Shown in pieces: positions 10,275 through 21,370 of a DNA stretch of 63,127 nucleotides. The first letter of the stretch is position 1. Each line of letters begins with the position of its first letter. Source of the stretch: Pelagophyceae sp. CCMP2097 (taxonomy: Eukaryota > Sar > Pelagophyceae); the NCBI GenBank assembly GCA_026770575.1, contig MU657198.1:149218-212344 (forward strand), read 5' to 3'. A program made the translations under genes and the position numbers. The notes under the pieces were generated by a model. It was not told where the DNA came from. It did not search any database and saw nothing but the letters and a program-made list of their open reading frames with translations.

Positions 10275-11110
10275 GTGTCCAGCGCCGACGCAGCGCCGCC
10301 GACCACTTTGGTGCGTCCCCGGAACTCTGCGGCACGGCGGCGTGGAACATCCTAAGCCTTTGAAACGGAAGGGCGTCCAAGTTCCAAAATCGAATAGGCG
10401 GGCGACCGCACACGCTGCGCTCCCGTGACGTCGGCAGCGGCGGCACGCGTCGCACCATCCTTTGGAATCGCCCTGGTGCGGATGAGACGACTGCACGCGA
10501 CCGCGAGTCGATACGGCAGCGAGGCACGACCGCGAGGTAGGCTTGGCGTGTAAGTGACGGCGCCCGCGCCTCTTGGCGTTTATGGGCCCGTTCGGCTGGG
10601 TGAAGCGCTCGCGAGCAGCCCCCGCGTGCGCCGTCGGGCATCTTCCAATAGCCAGCACTGGTCCAACAGTAGAGCAACCTCCTTGCCCTGGCCCGCGGGC
10701 TCCTGTGCGCACGCGGGTCTGCCGACGACGCCCCGGCGCTAGCCGAACAGTGTTGGGCCATGCATAGTTCGGAACTAGAATCCACCAGTCGAAGGCCACG
10801 TTGAGAGCCACGGTATGAATCATTTTGTTGGGGACCCTTCTCGGGGCCTTTCTCGGGGGCCCTTCTTGGGAGCCTCCATGGCGCGCACCGTCGCAGCGGC
10901 GGCGACAAAGGCGCTCCCCACGGCGTACTGCGGCCACGAAGGTGCGCAGATGATCGCTTTACAGGCATCGCACGGACTCGCAAACGACTGCGGGCTCTGC
11001 GCGCTCAAGAACGTCACCATCAACTCGTTCACGCTGGACGAGACGATTGGCATCACGCGCGGCCTCGAAGAGAAGCTCTCCGACGAAGCAGTGCGACTCG
11101 GCGCGGCCCA
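10275..11110. repeat. Large duplicated segment, inverted copy at 34315-35165
   Basis: The reverse complement of this segment matches 34315-35165 with moderate divergence. Shared landmarks include CAAGTTCCAAAATCGAATAGG, the GGCGTTTATGGGCCCGTTCGG block and ATGAATCATTTTGTTGGGGA. It covers the 5' end of the RING-Sel1 gene plus about 540 bp upstream of its ATG, so the duplication carried the promoter region. Confidence 0.75.
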
Positions 11111-11120
11111 CAAGGTGCAC
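10815..11120 (+). pseudogene. 5' fragment of a RING-Sel1 family gene
   Basis: The frame starts MNHFVGDPSR, exactly as at 34593 on the other strand, and continues through GAQMIALQASHGLANDC, then LCALKNVTINSFTL and KVHPLD. The second locus has GAQMIALQASRGLASDC, ICALKNFIVSGSFTL and KVHNLDKTGN in the same order. Amino-acid differences without stops suggest both were coding for some time. Here the gene stops being recognisable at about 11120, where the GACGCN minisatellite begins, so the RING and Sel1 repeats are absent. I call it truncated by the minisatellite. Confidence 0.5.
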
Positions 11121-11129
11121 CCCTTGGAC

Positions 11130-11570
11130 GCAGATATCCTTCGGACGCGCGACGGACGCGGACACTCGACGTATGCCGACGCGGCGCGCCTCTGGACGCG
11201 GTGCAAACGCGAACCTTTGGCGGATGCGGACACTCGGCGGATGCCGAGGCGGCAAAGACACGGGGGCGGTGCAGACGTGGACGCTTCACGGATGCAGACG
11301 CAGCGCAGACACGGACGCAGCGCAGACGCAGAGGCGCTGCGATAACAGACGTGGAGCGGGCGCAGACCCCACGGATGCGGACGCGGCACAGATGCGGACG
11401 CATCGCAGACGCGGAGCGGACGCGGACACTCCACCGATGCGGACGCAGTGCAGACGCAGACGCGGTGCGGACGCGGACGAGGCGCAGACTCGGATGCGGT
11501 GTGCACGCGGACGCAGCGCGGACGCGGACCCTCCACGGATGCAAACACGCCCAAACGCAGACTTGCAGCA
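11130..11570. repeat. Minisatellite of GACGCN-type hexamers
   Basis: About 440 bp of degenerate tandem 6-bp and multiples-of-6 units built on GCAGACGCGGACG. In one plus frame it reads as alternating Asp-Ala and Gln-Thr-Arg residues, in another as RRGADADA, with few stops. This is a composition effect, not evidence of a protein. Confidence 0.75.
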
Positions 11571-11636
11571 GACGTGTAAGCGGCAATTTTCTTTTGCGGA
11601 CACGGCGCGTCTGTTTCAGCCTGTTAGTTTGATATC

Positions 11637-11880
11637 TCGGAGCTGGTTCGAGGGGAAGGAGGTGCGTGCGCGGTCTGAGCTTTGGAGCCCGCGGCCGCCT
11701 CGCTGGAGGAGTGCGAGTGCCCGCAAAACATCGACGGGGCCGCGCATGCCTTTGCGGCGGGGGCTGCGCAAGGCGGTCACTCAGGGCAAGCGGCGCCCAG
11801 AGGTGCGCTTACGTGCGGCTCTTGACGCACGCCCTTGCACGACCCTTTCTGAGGCATCCCGCAAGTCTGTGGCGCACCTG
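11637..11880. repeat. Dispersed repeat, plus-oriented copy
   Basis: Matches the reverse complement of 14199-14446 over its length, including GCGCGGTCTGAGCTTTGG and GTCCGCAAAACAT-like blocks. Both copies keep an open frame containing RGLSFGARGRL, but downstream frames differ, so I do not call a gene. Confidence 0.7.
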
Positions 11881-12109
11881 AAGCGTGCAAAATCGGGCGT
11901 AGTTTCTATACGTCGCCGACGACGTCTTCTCTAATTGGTTGATTCCTTGGCCATTATGGACGCCAGTGGCAAAAGAACGGTACGAGGCGACTGGGCTTAA
12001 CTAAGGTTGAATTAATTAAATCTTTCTTAGTGACTTAACAACCGGCTTCCAGATACGCGCGCGGTACGGCCGCGGCTCTGCTCATCGTGCTTGCCTCTGC
12101 CTATACGTT

Positions 12110-12745
12110 TACCTTGTCGGCGGCTCCGTTGGAGCGGGCGTCAGCGCCTCAGTGGGAGCGGCCGTGGGCGCGGCCGTGGGCGCGGTCGTCTCTGCGTTTG
12201 TCAACGACCCTATTGGAGAAGCCGTTGGCGCGGTCGTGGGCGCGGACGTCTGCGCGATCTTAAGCGAAGGTGAGAGCGGGCGTCGGAATGATCTTGTGCG
12301 CGAACGTGGGCGCGGTTGTTGGCGCGAGTTAGGGCGCGGTTGTCGGGGCGCGCGTCGGCACGGGCTCTGACTACTCTGTGGGACAAGCCGTCGGCGCGGC
12401 CGTCGGCGTGAGTCTGCGCGAGTTTGGTCGCGAACGTCGACGCGGCTGTTGGCGCGGTTTTCGGCGCGGGTGTCTACGCGATCTTGGTCGCGGGCGTGGG
12501 CGCGAGCGTAATCTCGAGATTGGACGCGAGCTTGATCGCAAGCTTGATCGCGGGCGTCGGAGCGAGTTGGGACGCGGTCGTCGGCACGGGCGTCGGCGCG
12601 TGATTGAGCGTGAGTATGGGCGGGCGCTGGGGCGTTGGCGCCGGCGTGGGCTTTGCCGAGGTTCATACCTTGGGCGCGCCCGAGGGCAAAGCGATAGGCG
12701 CTGCTGTGAACGCGCTTGCCAACACGGCCAGTGTGGTTGTTGAAG
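12110..12745 (+). repeat. GC-rich minisatellite encoding (Val-Gly-Ala)-like stretches
   Basis: Degenerate 6/12-bp repeat of GGCGCGGTCGTG type. In the plus frame from 12113 it reads as VGAGVSASVGAAVGAAV, interrupted near 12190-12270 by less repetitive VVSAFVNDPIGEAV. Another frame gives Arg-rich sequence. A glycine/alanine-rich hydrophobic protein is possible but the repeat alone explains the open frame. Confidence 0.6.
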
Positions 12746-12879
12746 CGTCGGTCGTAGGCGCGACGTCGAGACGAGCTGAGAGTCTCGTTTTCAGCGTTGA
12801 GTCCCTTCCATGTGCAATTCCATCAATTTCGGTCATTTTCGTTTACTTTAGAATTTTTGGTTCTGTTGCTGAAGGGTAG

Positions 12880-13119
12880 CGCGTTAGGACCGCACCGACG
12901 CGGCGAGTCCGATTTCATCATACTCGGAGCAGAACACGAATGATGTATTTTCAGCGATTACGGTTACATTGAAAAGGATTTGGATTATTCGCAAAGTTTG
13001 CTATGAGTTATCGTTTCAGAAGCGCGCCGGCGCGGCGAGTCCGAATCACTTCATCACGTTGCGATTTGCGCATTTTACTTTTTACAGCAGTTACTGTCAT
13101 CATTGAGGACCCGAAGCGT
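12880..13119. other. AT-richer spacer with CGGCGAGTCCGA motifs
   Basis: Contains the motif CGGCGAGTCCGA(A/T)T at about 12901 and 13031, a motif that recurs at about 13797 and, inverted, at about 62505. No gene seen. Confidence 0.5.
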
Positions 13120-13605
13120 CCTTGCCGTTTAATCAACGTCAGTTTACGGTGAGGGCCCTTCGGGTCCTTTGATTGAAGGATTACCAGGGGCAATTTTGTC
13201 TGTCCGTCCTTCTGTCTGTCTGTCCTTCTGTCCTTATGTCTGTCCCCGGGTAAATCCCCGAGGTTCCACCTTTGGGAAGAAAGGGCAGCAACTCGGCCGA
13301 TTCAGCGATTGGTGGTTGATGCGATTGCTAAAATTCGGAGTGGAGGTCGAGCAGGAGCCTCATTGGAATCATCATACAAGAAGTTTTTGGTCACAGTTCC
13401 GAATCTGGTCGGCCGCAAAAAAAACAAAAAAAACAAAATAGCTCAATAAGAAATAATAAAAATAAAAATAAAGACAAGGAGGATTTGAAGGTTCGGCGAT
13501 TAGTTAAATAATTATAATTATTTACGCGGGCATTGCAATGGGATTTGCCTGTATCCTTCGCTCGAAGTCGGGTCCTCCGTGTGCCTCCGGCGCGCTCTTG
13601 TTATA
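13120..13605. repeat. Dispersed repeat, copy 1 (with CTGT microsatellite)
   Basis: Direct repeat of 44424-44825. Both copies start near CGTTTAATCAACGTCAGTTT, contain a polymorphic (CTGT)n tract (13198-13245 here), then GAGGTTCCACCTTTGGG, GGAGCCTCATTGGAATCATC and end in GCCTCCGGCGCGCTCTTGT. They differ by small indels, suggesting an old dispersed element. Confidence 0.8.
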
Positions 13606-13728
13606 CATGGATTTGGATCTTTTGTGTTTCTTGATAAAAGAAAGCGTTCCGGAAGCGCGCTGGCGCGGCGATGACGATTTTGTTATTCCCGACCCGCTTA
13701 GACACCATTTGAAAAACGAACCAATTAT

Positions 13729-13840
13729 TCAAAAATCTCAAAATTGGCCGTTTTGAGATTGGAAACGCCACTTAGCGCATTCGACGTGTGCTGAAGCGGC
13801 GAGTCCGAATCTGCTATTGTAAGCGCGATTCGCGAAAAGA
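13729..13840. repeat. Dispersed repeat, inverted copy near 62480-62590
   Basis: Shares TCAAAATTGGCC, TTTTGAGATT, AACGCCACT(T/C)AGCGCATTCGA and GCGGCGAGTCCGAATCTGCT with the reverse complement of 62480-62590. Confidence 0.7.
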
Positions 13841-14198
13841 TGCTTTTCAGCGATGATATTTCTTTTGAACATTTGAAAGGGGGTCAAACTCAAACGTTTA
13901 TCTCAGCTTCGAGGGCGTCTTTGGAGCAGCGGACCACGGAGAGTTAGGGTACGTGGGGTGGGAATTCCGGTATTCGGACCACAACAAAAAGTCGATTTCG
14001 ACGACATTTTTTAGGCGATTCTTTTCGGCGACATGCCCTGGTGCAAAAAGAACTACTACGGCTCCCTTCGGAAGCCTGGAATCTACTCGTAGACTCGGAC
14101 ACGCAAAAACTGAAGCACTCAGAAGGACAATCGCAACGTCGATAGAAACGTCGATCAATTCTGGCAGTATGTGTCTCCTCGGCGGCCTTCCGTGACCC
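13841..14198. other. No supportable gene
   Basis: Mixed-composition DNA. Open frames of 80-95 codons exist on both strands (for example minus 13944-14231) but overlap each other and show no recognisable protein pattern. Confidence 0.35.
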
Positions 14199-14446
14199 GG
14201 ATTTTGCGCGGCATCGCTCGGGAAGAGTCATTTAAAGACGCGTGCGTCAAAAGCCGCACTTCAGTGCATCTCTGGGCGCCGCTGACTGTCGATGACCGCC
14301 TCGCGCAGCACCCAAAACGCTACCGCCGCCAAACGCGCGGCTCTATTGCCAATGTTTTGCGGACGCTCGCACTCCTCAGAGAGGCGGCCGCGGGCCCCAA
14401 AGCTCAGACCGCGCGTGCACATCCTCCCCGTCAAACCAGCTCCCAT
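14199..14446. repeat. Dispersed repeat, minus-oriented copy
   Basis: Inverted relative to 11637-11880; see that entry. Confidence 0.7.
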
Positions 14447-14551
14447 AGGTCAAACTTCCGTTCTCTAAAACAGACGGGGCGGACGTGGTGCGTTCCGCGG
14501 AGGACGCGCGAACGCAGAAATGGATGCAAATCATGTGTCGGCGAGCTTCCC

Positions 14552-14712
14552 ACCAGTGTATATATACCTCCGCACCCGGCTCCTTTGCACTGGGACCGGA
14601 ATTCCCTCAAGGAGCGCACGTGGAGATTTCACACATCATTATGGATTCCAGTCCCAGTCCCAGTCCGGTCCTAGTGCCAAGGAGCCGGGTGCGGAGGTAT
14701 ATATGCACTGGT
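14552..14712. repeat. Long foldback: 49-bp inverted repeat around a 63-base loop
   Basis: The left arm (14552-14600) begins ACCAGTGTATATATACCTCC and the right arm (14664-14712) ends GGTATATATGCACTGGT. They are complementary with about three mismatches. The loop carries three tandem CCCAGT-type units. A foldback or miniature element is likely; I see no clear target-site duplication. Confidence 0.85.
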
Positions 14713-14749
14713 GCTTCCTTGGCCAGCCCGACCCCGCCCGGGGGCCGTG

Positions 14750-16012
14750 CGGATCTTGCGGTTTGGAGGACTTGAACCCGCCCTTGCATGCGCGCAATTG
14801 CAGATTCCGAATCTTGTTCCGATAGGTTCCCGACTCTGAAGCCGGCTCCTCGCAACGCGCCCGGCGCCGCCGCAGCAGAAGCATGCGCCGCGTCTCGGTG
14901 CGCCCCGCGGCGCGCGGCGGGCGGCGCAGAGCGCCGATGCGGCGCAGAGCGGTCCGATGCTGCCCGTTTGTTTGGCGTCTGATGCACCGCCTTTCAGGTG
15001 CGCCGCGGCGAGGCGGCGCCGACGTTCGTCGCTGTCGAGGTCCGCGGTGCGTCGTCCAAAGCGGCGGAGGTCTCTGGGCCCGTCGGACGTCGCTCTTGAC
15101 ACACACACGCTGCCGTGCCCGCACCGCGCGCCTCGATTGCGCTCGGCTGTGCGACGCGCTATTAGGCGAGTGGCGCGCCTTTGCCGCGCGCAAAGCGCGG
15201 GGCGTGCGTAGCCTTGTTTGGAACCCTCTTCGTCTCCTGCGCAAACCCAGACGCACCCCGACGCCCAGGTCGCAGCCGGCGACGAGCTCTTGACGGCGAG
15301 TGCCGCCGCCGCCTCGAAAGGGTTGCCGGCCGAAGCAGAAGCCTTTGCAGAACCGGGGCCGCTACGGGCCTCTGCAGCCTTGGTCTCTGCGGCACCGGCC
15401 TCCGAAAACACGCTCCCGCGCCTCAGGAAACGCGTTTGCAGGTCGAAGGCCGCCCCGTTGCCGGACCAAACGCAGACGCGATGGTGCGCAAAAGCCGGGG
15501 CGGTTGGCGCGGGAGCGTGTGAGCGGTTGCGAGGGCGTTTGAGCGTCCGGGGCGTTTGAGCGGGGAAAGCTCGTGAAATGCAGGAGTCCCACGTCGCCGC
15601 CGCCGTCGCCCAGCGCGGCGCGAAACTCGCGCTGCGCCCGCGGCCCAAAGCGATAAAGGCGGCGGCGGACAAGCGCGGCGACTGCGACGAGCGTTTGCCG
15701 CCGGAAAACCCCGTTTGGTGCTTTGCATCACGGTGGTCTCCAACCAGCGTCACGCGCTTCATCTCGCCGCTCGCCGCATCTCGATGCATCTCGCCGAGGA
15801 GCGCGGCCGTGGCGGCGGACGACGGATGGCTCTGGCGCGTCGTGGACGAGGCCATCACAAGACGGAACGCAAAAGAGGTATGTCTGTTCATTTGTGAAGG
15901 CAAAAGAGGCGCGCCTCGAGGCAACGGCCGCCGAGACGACGGGCAGAGGCTTTGCGACCGCCGAGGCGTGGCAGATGCCAAAGGGCGCGCCGACAACGCG
16001 ATGCGGCCTGTA
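14750..16012. other. GC-rich unassigned region with long overlapping open frames
   Basis: A 441-codon minus frame (14671-15996) and plus frames at 14883-15293, 15218-15559 and 15578-16108 overlap almost completely. The most gene-like is plus 15578 to about 15890, starting MQESHVAAAVAQRGAKLALR and containing LWRVVDEAITRR, with GC-ending codons, but nothing is recognisable. At least one real exon may be here; I cannot choose the strand with confidence. Confidence 0.3.
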
Positions 16013-16240
16013 GAGCAGGGGCGGGTTCGGGTCTGCCCTCAAGACCCGCGCGTCGGGGACCCGCGCGTCGGGTTTTGCAAAGTTTCCGCGTTTTGGCCAA
16101 CCCTCTGACCCGCGGGTCTGGCCGCGGCCCAAACCCGAACCCGGCCCTTCGAAGGCGGTTTGGTATCTCGACAAACCCGCAACCCTCTGGGTTTGGCACA
16201 AATTGAGCAACCAGACCCGAAGACGCCACACGGCATCTGC
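16013..16240. mobile_element. Short CGGGT/ACCCG element S1
   Basis: Starts GAGCAGGGGCGGGTTCGGG and is filled with ACCCG/CGGGT pentamers in both orientations, with the internal marker GTTTTGGCCAA. The right end is eroded; the long element L1 begins directly after. Confidence 0.55.
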
Positions 16241-16247
16241 GCGGTCG

Positions 16248-16788
16248 CAGGAGCTTAAGCGGTGTATTCGGGTCGGGTCGGGTTTCTAATTCGTAACGAA
16301 CCCTCGGGTCGCGGGTTTGTCGAGCGACCGAACCCGTCTTCGAAGGGTCGGGTCCGGGTTGGGGCCACGGCCAGACACGCGGGTCGCGTGTTTGCTGATC
16401 GACGCACGCTAAAGTTCGGGTCGGGTCGGGTTCGGGTTCGGGTCGAACCCGTACTTTAAAGCCCCTTTCCGGAGAGCCACCGTACCTGCGGCGTCGACGC
16501 CGCTCGCGACAGCGCGGCCCGAGTTCCAATATATGATACACACGACAATTGCGCACGAATAAAGAAACCCAAGCGGAGAAAACCCGGTGCGATCCCGGAT
16601 GGTCGCAGGTACGGCGCCGGCGCCTGCCGGAACCCGCGGGTTCGTCGGGTACCCGCGGGTTTGCCACCCGGCGCGCCCGCGCGGGTTCGGGTTTGTGCCA
16701 CCGCCAGACCCGCGGGTCGGCGGGTCAGCCAAAACGCGCAAACCCGACCCGCGGGTTTCGGGTAAACCCGAACCCGTTTAAGCTCCTG
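16248..16788. mobile_element. Long CGGGT element L1 with 8-bp target duplication
   Basis: A 541-bp element with terminal inverted repeats CAGGAGCTTAAGCGG and CCCGTTTAAGCTCCTG. It is flanked by the exact 8-bp duplication CGCGGTCG (16240-16247 and 16789-16796). Subterminal regions are CGGGT/ACCCG-rich; the core contains TTCCAATATATGATACAC and is shared with 27363-27918 and 31628-32164. No transposase is encoded, so it is non-autonomous. Confidence 0.85.
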
Positions 16789-16794
16789 CGCGGT

Positions 16795-18462
16795 CGCTTG
16801 CAAGGCCTCTCTGAAGGGCCCTTGAAAAGCCCCCCGGACGAGGGCCCCTGCATGACCTCTTCGAATTGGATCGCAGAGCTCCGGAATCGTACGTCTTTCG
16901 AGCGGTGGGATCGGGCCCTCCGAAAGGCGCCCGCGGCGCGGATCGGGCCTCGGGAGCCACGGTCCACGCGACATTTCGAAGGGCCGTCCCGAGTCGCCGT
17001 CTCGAAGGGCCGTTTGAAGAGACCAATTCGATGGGCCCTCTCGGGGGCATTCTCGATTGACCGTCTCGAGTGGTCGTCTCGAAGGACCGTTTGAAGGGAC
17101 CGTTTCGAGGGGCCGGCAAGAGTGGTCTTCTTGAGGGGCTGGCTCGAGGGGTCCTCCAAAGGCGCCGGTTCGCGGCGTCGTCTCAAGGGGCCGGTATGAG
17201 GGGCCTTCTCGAAGGGCCGTTCAAGGCGCTGTTTCGAGGGGCCTTCTCGAGGGTCAATTTCGAGACACCGTCTCATGCGCCGTCTCGAGCGGCCGTCTTG
17301 AGGCGCTGTTTCGAAGGGCTACCTCAAGGGGCCCTCTCGAGGAGTCGTCCAGAGGCGCCGTTTCGGGGGGCCTTTTCGAGGGACCTTCTCAAGTGGCCGT
17401 CTAAAGGCGCCGTTTCGAGGACCCTCTCGAAGGGCCAACGAGAGGGTACGTCTCGGACGGGCCGTCTGACAGAGAAGCCGTTTCGAGGAGACCTTCGAGA
17501 GGCCGGCGAGCAAGGCCTCTTCGAGGGGCCGTCTCGAGGGGCGTTCAAGGGACCTTGAAAGAGGCCTTGCAAGCGACCGCACAGAGGCTGGGGGAGCGAC
17601 CGCCAAAGTAGCTCTCCGGACGGACTCCTGCAAGGCCTCTTTGGCGGCCACTTGCCTGGCCTCTGCGCGGTCACTCGCGAGGCCCCTTGAGACGGCCCCT
17701 TGAAAAGCTCTCCGGGCGGGCCCCTGTAAGGCCTCTTTTGCGGCCACTAGCCCGGCCTCTGTGCGGTCGCTTGCGAGGCCCTTTTCAAGGCCCCTCTCAA
17801 GCCCCCACGCAGGGTTCCTGGCGAGAGACCGGGCCGGCGCGGCGACTCCGAGGGCCCGTCCGAGCAACCCGTCCGAGCGACCGTCCAGGGACATCGCAGA
17901 GGGGCCGCAGTCGAGAGGCCGGCAGCCGAGTGACCGTCCAAGGGACCGTCGAGGGCCCGCCAATCAAAGCGACCGTCACAGAGGGCCCGTCGAGGGACCC
18001 TCAAAGTAACTGTCCAAAGGAATCGTCCGAGGGACCGCCCAAGCGACGATCCGAGGGACCGACCGAGCCTCTCGAGGGGCCGTCTCGAGGCCTTTTTTTC
18101 GAATTGCCATCTCCAGCGGTCGTCCGGAGGGGCCAGAGAGAGGCCTTCTCGGGGCGCCTTTTCGAGGGGCCGTCTCGAGGGGCCGTCAAAAGGCGGCGTT
18201 TCGAATGTCCGTCTCCAGAGGCCGTCTCCAGGGCCCGTCTCCAGGGGCCGTCTCCAGGGGCCGTCTCCAAGGGCCGGAGAGGAGCCTTCCCTTTGGCGCC
18301 ATTTCGAGGAGCCGCCTCCAGGCGCCGTTTCGAATGGCCGTCGAAAGGGGCTTTTGAAAGGGACCTTGTCGAAGCGCCGTCCCAAGGCGCCGTTTCGAGT
18401 CGTCGTCTCGAGGGGCTCTCGAAGGGGGCCGTTGAGAGGCGCCGTCTCGAGGAGCCGGAGAT
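16795..18462. repeat. 13-bp satellite array (GCCGTCTCGAGGG orientation) with module C
   Basis: Degenerate tandem 13-bp units around a CTCGAG core, mostly as CCGTCTCGAGGGG. Blocks of a higher-order module (AGGCCTCTTTGGCGGCCACTTGC) occur at 16795-16860 and 17560-17810, and a 12-bp variant (GAGGGACCGTCC) at about 17880-18060. All six frames stay open for long distances because the units lack stops; I call no gene. Confidence 0.85.
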
Positions 18463-18645
18463 AGGAGCGTCGACGGCTTCGGATTGACCCCGAAGACGCG
18501 CGGGTCGGGTTTGCCGCGTTTCGGCCTTGCCCGTCTTTGAGTGGGTCTGGTCCGAGTCGCGGCCCGAACCAGAAGCCATCTCGAAGACGGGTATCTCGAC
18601 AATCCCGCGACGCTTTGGTTTGGCAGAAATGGAGCAACACGACTC
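18463..18645. mobile_element. Short CGGGT/ACCCG element S2
   Basis: Starts AGGAGCGTCGACGG, contains CCCGTCTTTGAGTGGGTCTGG and CGAAGACGGGTATCTCGACA, the internal landmarks of the short-element family. The right end is degenerate. Confidence 0.6.
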
Positions 18646-18904
18646 AAAGGCACCCTTCCCTGCGACGCGCGTCGAAGTCAATTAGGCTCGCCTCGACGCC
18701 CCGACCGCCCTCGCGCTCGTCGCGGGCGCGGCCATGCGCCGGCGCTGGGCTGGTGGTAGGCGCGGGCTGCGGAACGTCGCACTGTCAGTCGATCTCACAA
18801 CGCTCTGCAATCCCCGGCGTCGTCCGCGCCGCTGAAACGAAAGCGAGACATGCCGTTGTGTGATTCATATCATGGGCTCGAGCCGTGCGGGCTCGTGGGC
18901 AGGA
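18646..18904. other. Unassigned GC-rich spacer
   Basis: Non-repetitive stretch between satellites. One plus frame (LDAPTALALVAGAAMRRRWA) is protein-like for about 45 codons, possibly a relic exon. Confidence 0.3.
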
Positions 18905-19610
18905 CAGCGGCGCTCCCAACGACCCCCTGGATGGTCCCTCGAGACGGTCCCTCTGGGCCCCTCTGGACGGTACCTCTCGACGGGGCCTCTGGACGGTCTA
19001 TCCAGACGGGCCCTTATTCATGGCCCCTCTGGAGGGTCTCTCTCTCCAGGGCTCCTCTGGACGGTCCCTCTCGACGGTCCATTCCGAAAAGTCGTTCTGG
19101 ACGGTCCCTCTGGACGGCTCCTTTGAACGATCCCTTTGAGAAGGCCCCTCTGGACGGCGCCTCTGGACGGCACCTCGACACGGCCCGTCTGGAATTCCCA
19201 TCGGTGCGGTGGCCGACGCGGGCCTTTGCGAGGGCCGATGCGGTCCTTATGGCGGTCCCTTTTGGACGGTCCCTCGAAAGTCGGTCTCTCGAGACAGTTC
19301 CCATGGGCAGTCCCTCTAGACTCACACTCGACGGCTCCTCGAAACGGTCTCGACGGCCCGTGTACACAATCCCTTTTCGACGGCGGTCTTCGATGGTCGC
19401 CTTCAAAGGCCCTTGGAGACGGTCCCTCTGCAAGGTCCCACGAGACGACGCCCTCGAAACTGGCCCTTGAAACGGCCTCGCCGGGCGGTCCCTCGACAAG
19501 GTCGCTCGAGACGGTTCCTCGAGGCGCCCCCCTGGACAATCCGGACAGTCCATCTCCGAGAGAGACGGCCCTCCGAGAGAGACGACCCCTCAAAACCTGG
19601 GTCGCCGCGC
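18905..19610. repeat. 13-bp satellite, CTCTGGACGGTCC type
   Basis: About 50 tandem 13-bp units of the form CTCTGGACGGTCC with variants at most positions. Open in several frames by periodicity only. Confidence 0.85.
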
Positions 19611-19612
19611 AG

Positions 19613-20066
19613 TCTATGGGCTTATGGGGTCCAGCCGACCCACTATGGGGTATGGGGCCCCATATGGGGCCCCATATTGGGTCCCATGGGGCGGCGGGGT
19701 TCCAGCCGGCGCGCGTCGCCGGCCACGTGCCGGCCGGACCCTGACGCCCAACCTTTTCCGCCGCGCCGGCCCAAGTCTCCACGTGTCGAGTACTCGAGGT
19801 CCGTCGCGCTCAGCGCGCCGACGGGCCGGCGCGACAAGTCCATCTCATGGACCTCGGCCACGTCGGCCATTCCAGTGCCAGTGGCCTCGAATTCGAATGG
19901 CGCGCGCTCGTCGGTTTCGTTAAACACACACCGTCAGCGTTTCGTTCACGGAAACTGCTCGCCGAAATTCCAGAGTGGCTTCCGTATGGGGCCCCACGGG
20001 GCCGTATGGGGTCCAACCTACCCAATATGGGCTTATGGGGCCCAATACGGGGCCCCATACGGCGAC
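19613..20066. repeat. Dispersed repeat with TATGGGGCCCCAT palindromes, copy 1
   Basis: Direct repeat of 45870-46312. Both start and end with clusters of TATGGGG(C/T)CCCATA palindromes and share CGCCGCGCC and CTTCCGTATGGG blocks. Both copies keep an open frame with MGYG(A/I)PYG(A/V)PYW, but the rest diverges, so coding is unproven. Confidence 0.75.
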
Positions 20067-20099
20067 GCAGCTCAAAACGGCGGCCGACTTTGACGGAGC

Positions 20100-21370
20100 G
20101 AGGGCTGAGGGCGACTTTTCCTGGAAGCGGTCTCTCTCGAGGGCCCCTCTTCAAGGCCCTTGCCCCTCTGGAAGGTCCCTCTGGACGGGCCGCTCAGCAG
20201 CCGCGCCGGACCTTGCCGAGGGAGCTGAGCCGCCAAAGTGGGACATGATGCATCCCATACGAGCCGTATGGGATGGTCAAAGGGACCTTGTCTCAAAGGG
20301 ACCTTGTCGCAGTGACTTTGTCTCACAGGGGTGTCGTCAGGGACCGTGCCACGGGGCGTCGCCCCGGGGTCCTTGTCACAAGGGCACAGGGACGGCGTCA
20401 CGGGGACCTTGTCACAGGGGCTCTTTCACAGGACCTTGCCACGGTGCGCTTGTCACGGGTCCTTGTCCAGAGTCCTTGTCGCAGAGCCTTGTCGCGGGTC
20501 CTTGTCACGGGATGCCATCTGGGCGCGTGGGCCTATCCTTGCCCGGGTCCTGGAAGAGCCCGGAAGGCCGTTCCTCTTGGACGGCCGCTTACGAGGCCTC
20601 TTTTACGGGCCCTACCGAGCTGCCACGGTCCCTTGCAGGGTCCTTCAAGGCTCCTCGCGCGGGCCTTGTCTCGCAGGGGCTCTCGCCGCAAAGGCCTTTT
20701 TGGCGTTCCCCGCAACGACGCCCCGCCATCATGTGACGAGGGCCCCGATGACGCGGTCCCCGGGAAGACTTTTGAAGAGGTCCCAATCAGACCCGTGACG
20801 AGGTCCCTCTGACGAGAGTTCCAGAGTGACGCAGGTCCCTTTGACCACGTCCCCATAACAACGTCGCCTTGACAAGGACTCCAAGACATGGCCCCTGTGA
20901 CATTGTCCAATGAAAAGGTCGCTTTGACACGTTTCTATCAACGACGTCCCCTAGACGAGATGCGACGAGGTCCCGCCGGACGAGGGCTCCTAGGCGCGGT
21001 CTTGGGGAAGGCCCTGAAGAGGCCCCTGTCAGCCATGGTCTCTCTTTGACAAAATGCCCTTTGGCGAGGGGTCCCCGTGCAAAGGGCCCTTTGGCGAGGT
21101 CTCTGTGGGCCCTTTGACCAGGCCCCCGCGACAACGTCGCCTCGACAAGGACCCTGAGGCAAGGTCCCTGTGCCGTCGTCCGACGGGCCGAGACGGGGCC
21201 CCTGTGACAAGTTCCGGACAAGGTCCTTCTGAAGAGGGCCCTAGGGAAAGGTGGGGCCCTCACACTCGGCCCCCCTGGCGAGACCTTCCCGAGGCCCCTG
21301 GCCCCTGGCAAGACTCGGTCAGATGGCAAGACTTCCCCGACGACGCCGCGACGAAGGCCCATGTGGTCAA
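20100..21370. repeat. Satellite of GGGACCTTGTCACA type, 13-14 bp
   Basis: Tandem degenerate units such as GGGACCTTGTCACA and GGTCCCTTTGACA, changing orientation near 20750. The same type recurs at 59560-59960. No gene supportable. Confidence 0.8.

Noticed and set aside
13198..13245. (CTGT)n tract as a regulatory polypyrimidine element
   Set aside because: It varies in length between the two copies of the dispersed repeat, as ordinary microsatellites do; no gene is nearby.
16795..19600. Many long open frames on both strands across the 12-14 bp satellites
   Set aside because: The repeat units lack stop codons in most phases, so openness is expected. Codon use does not resemble the real genes and the peptides are simple permutations of the unit.
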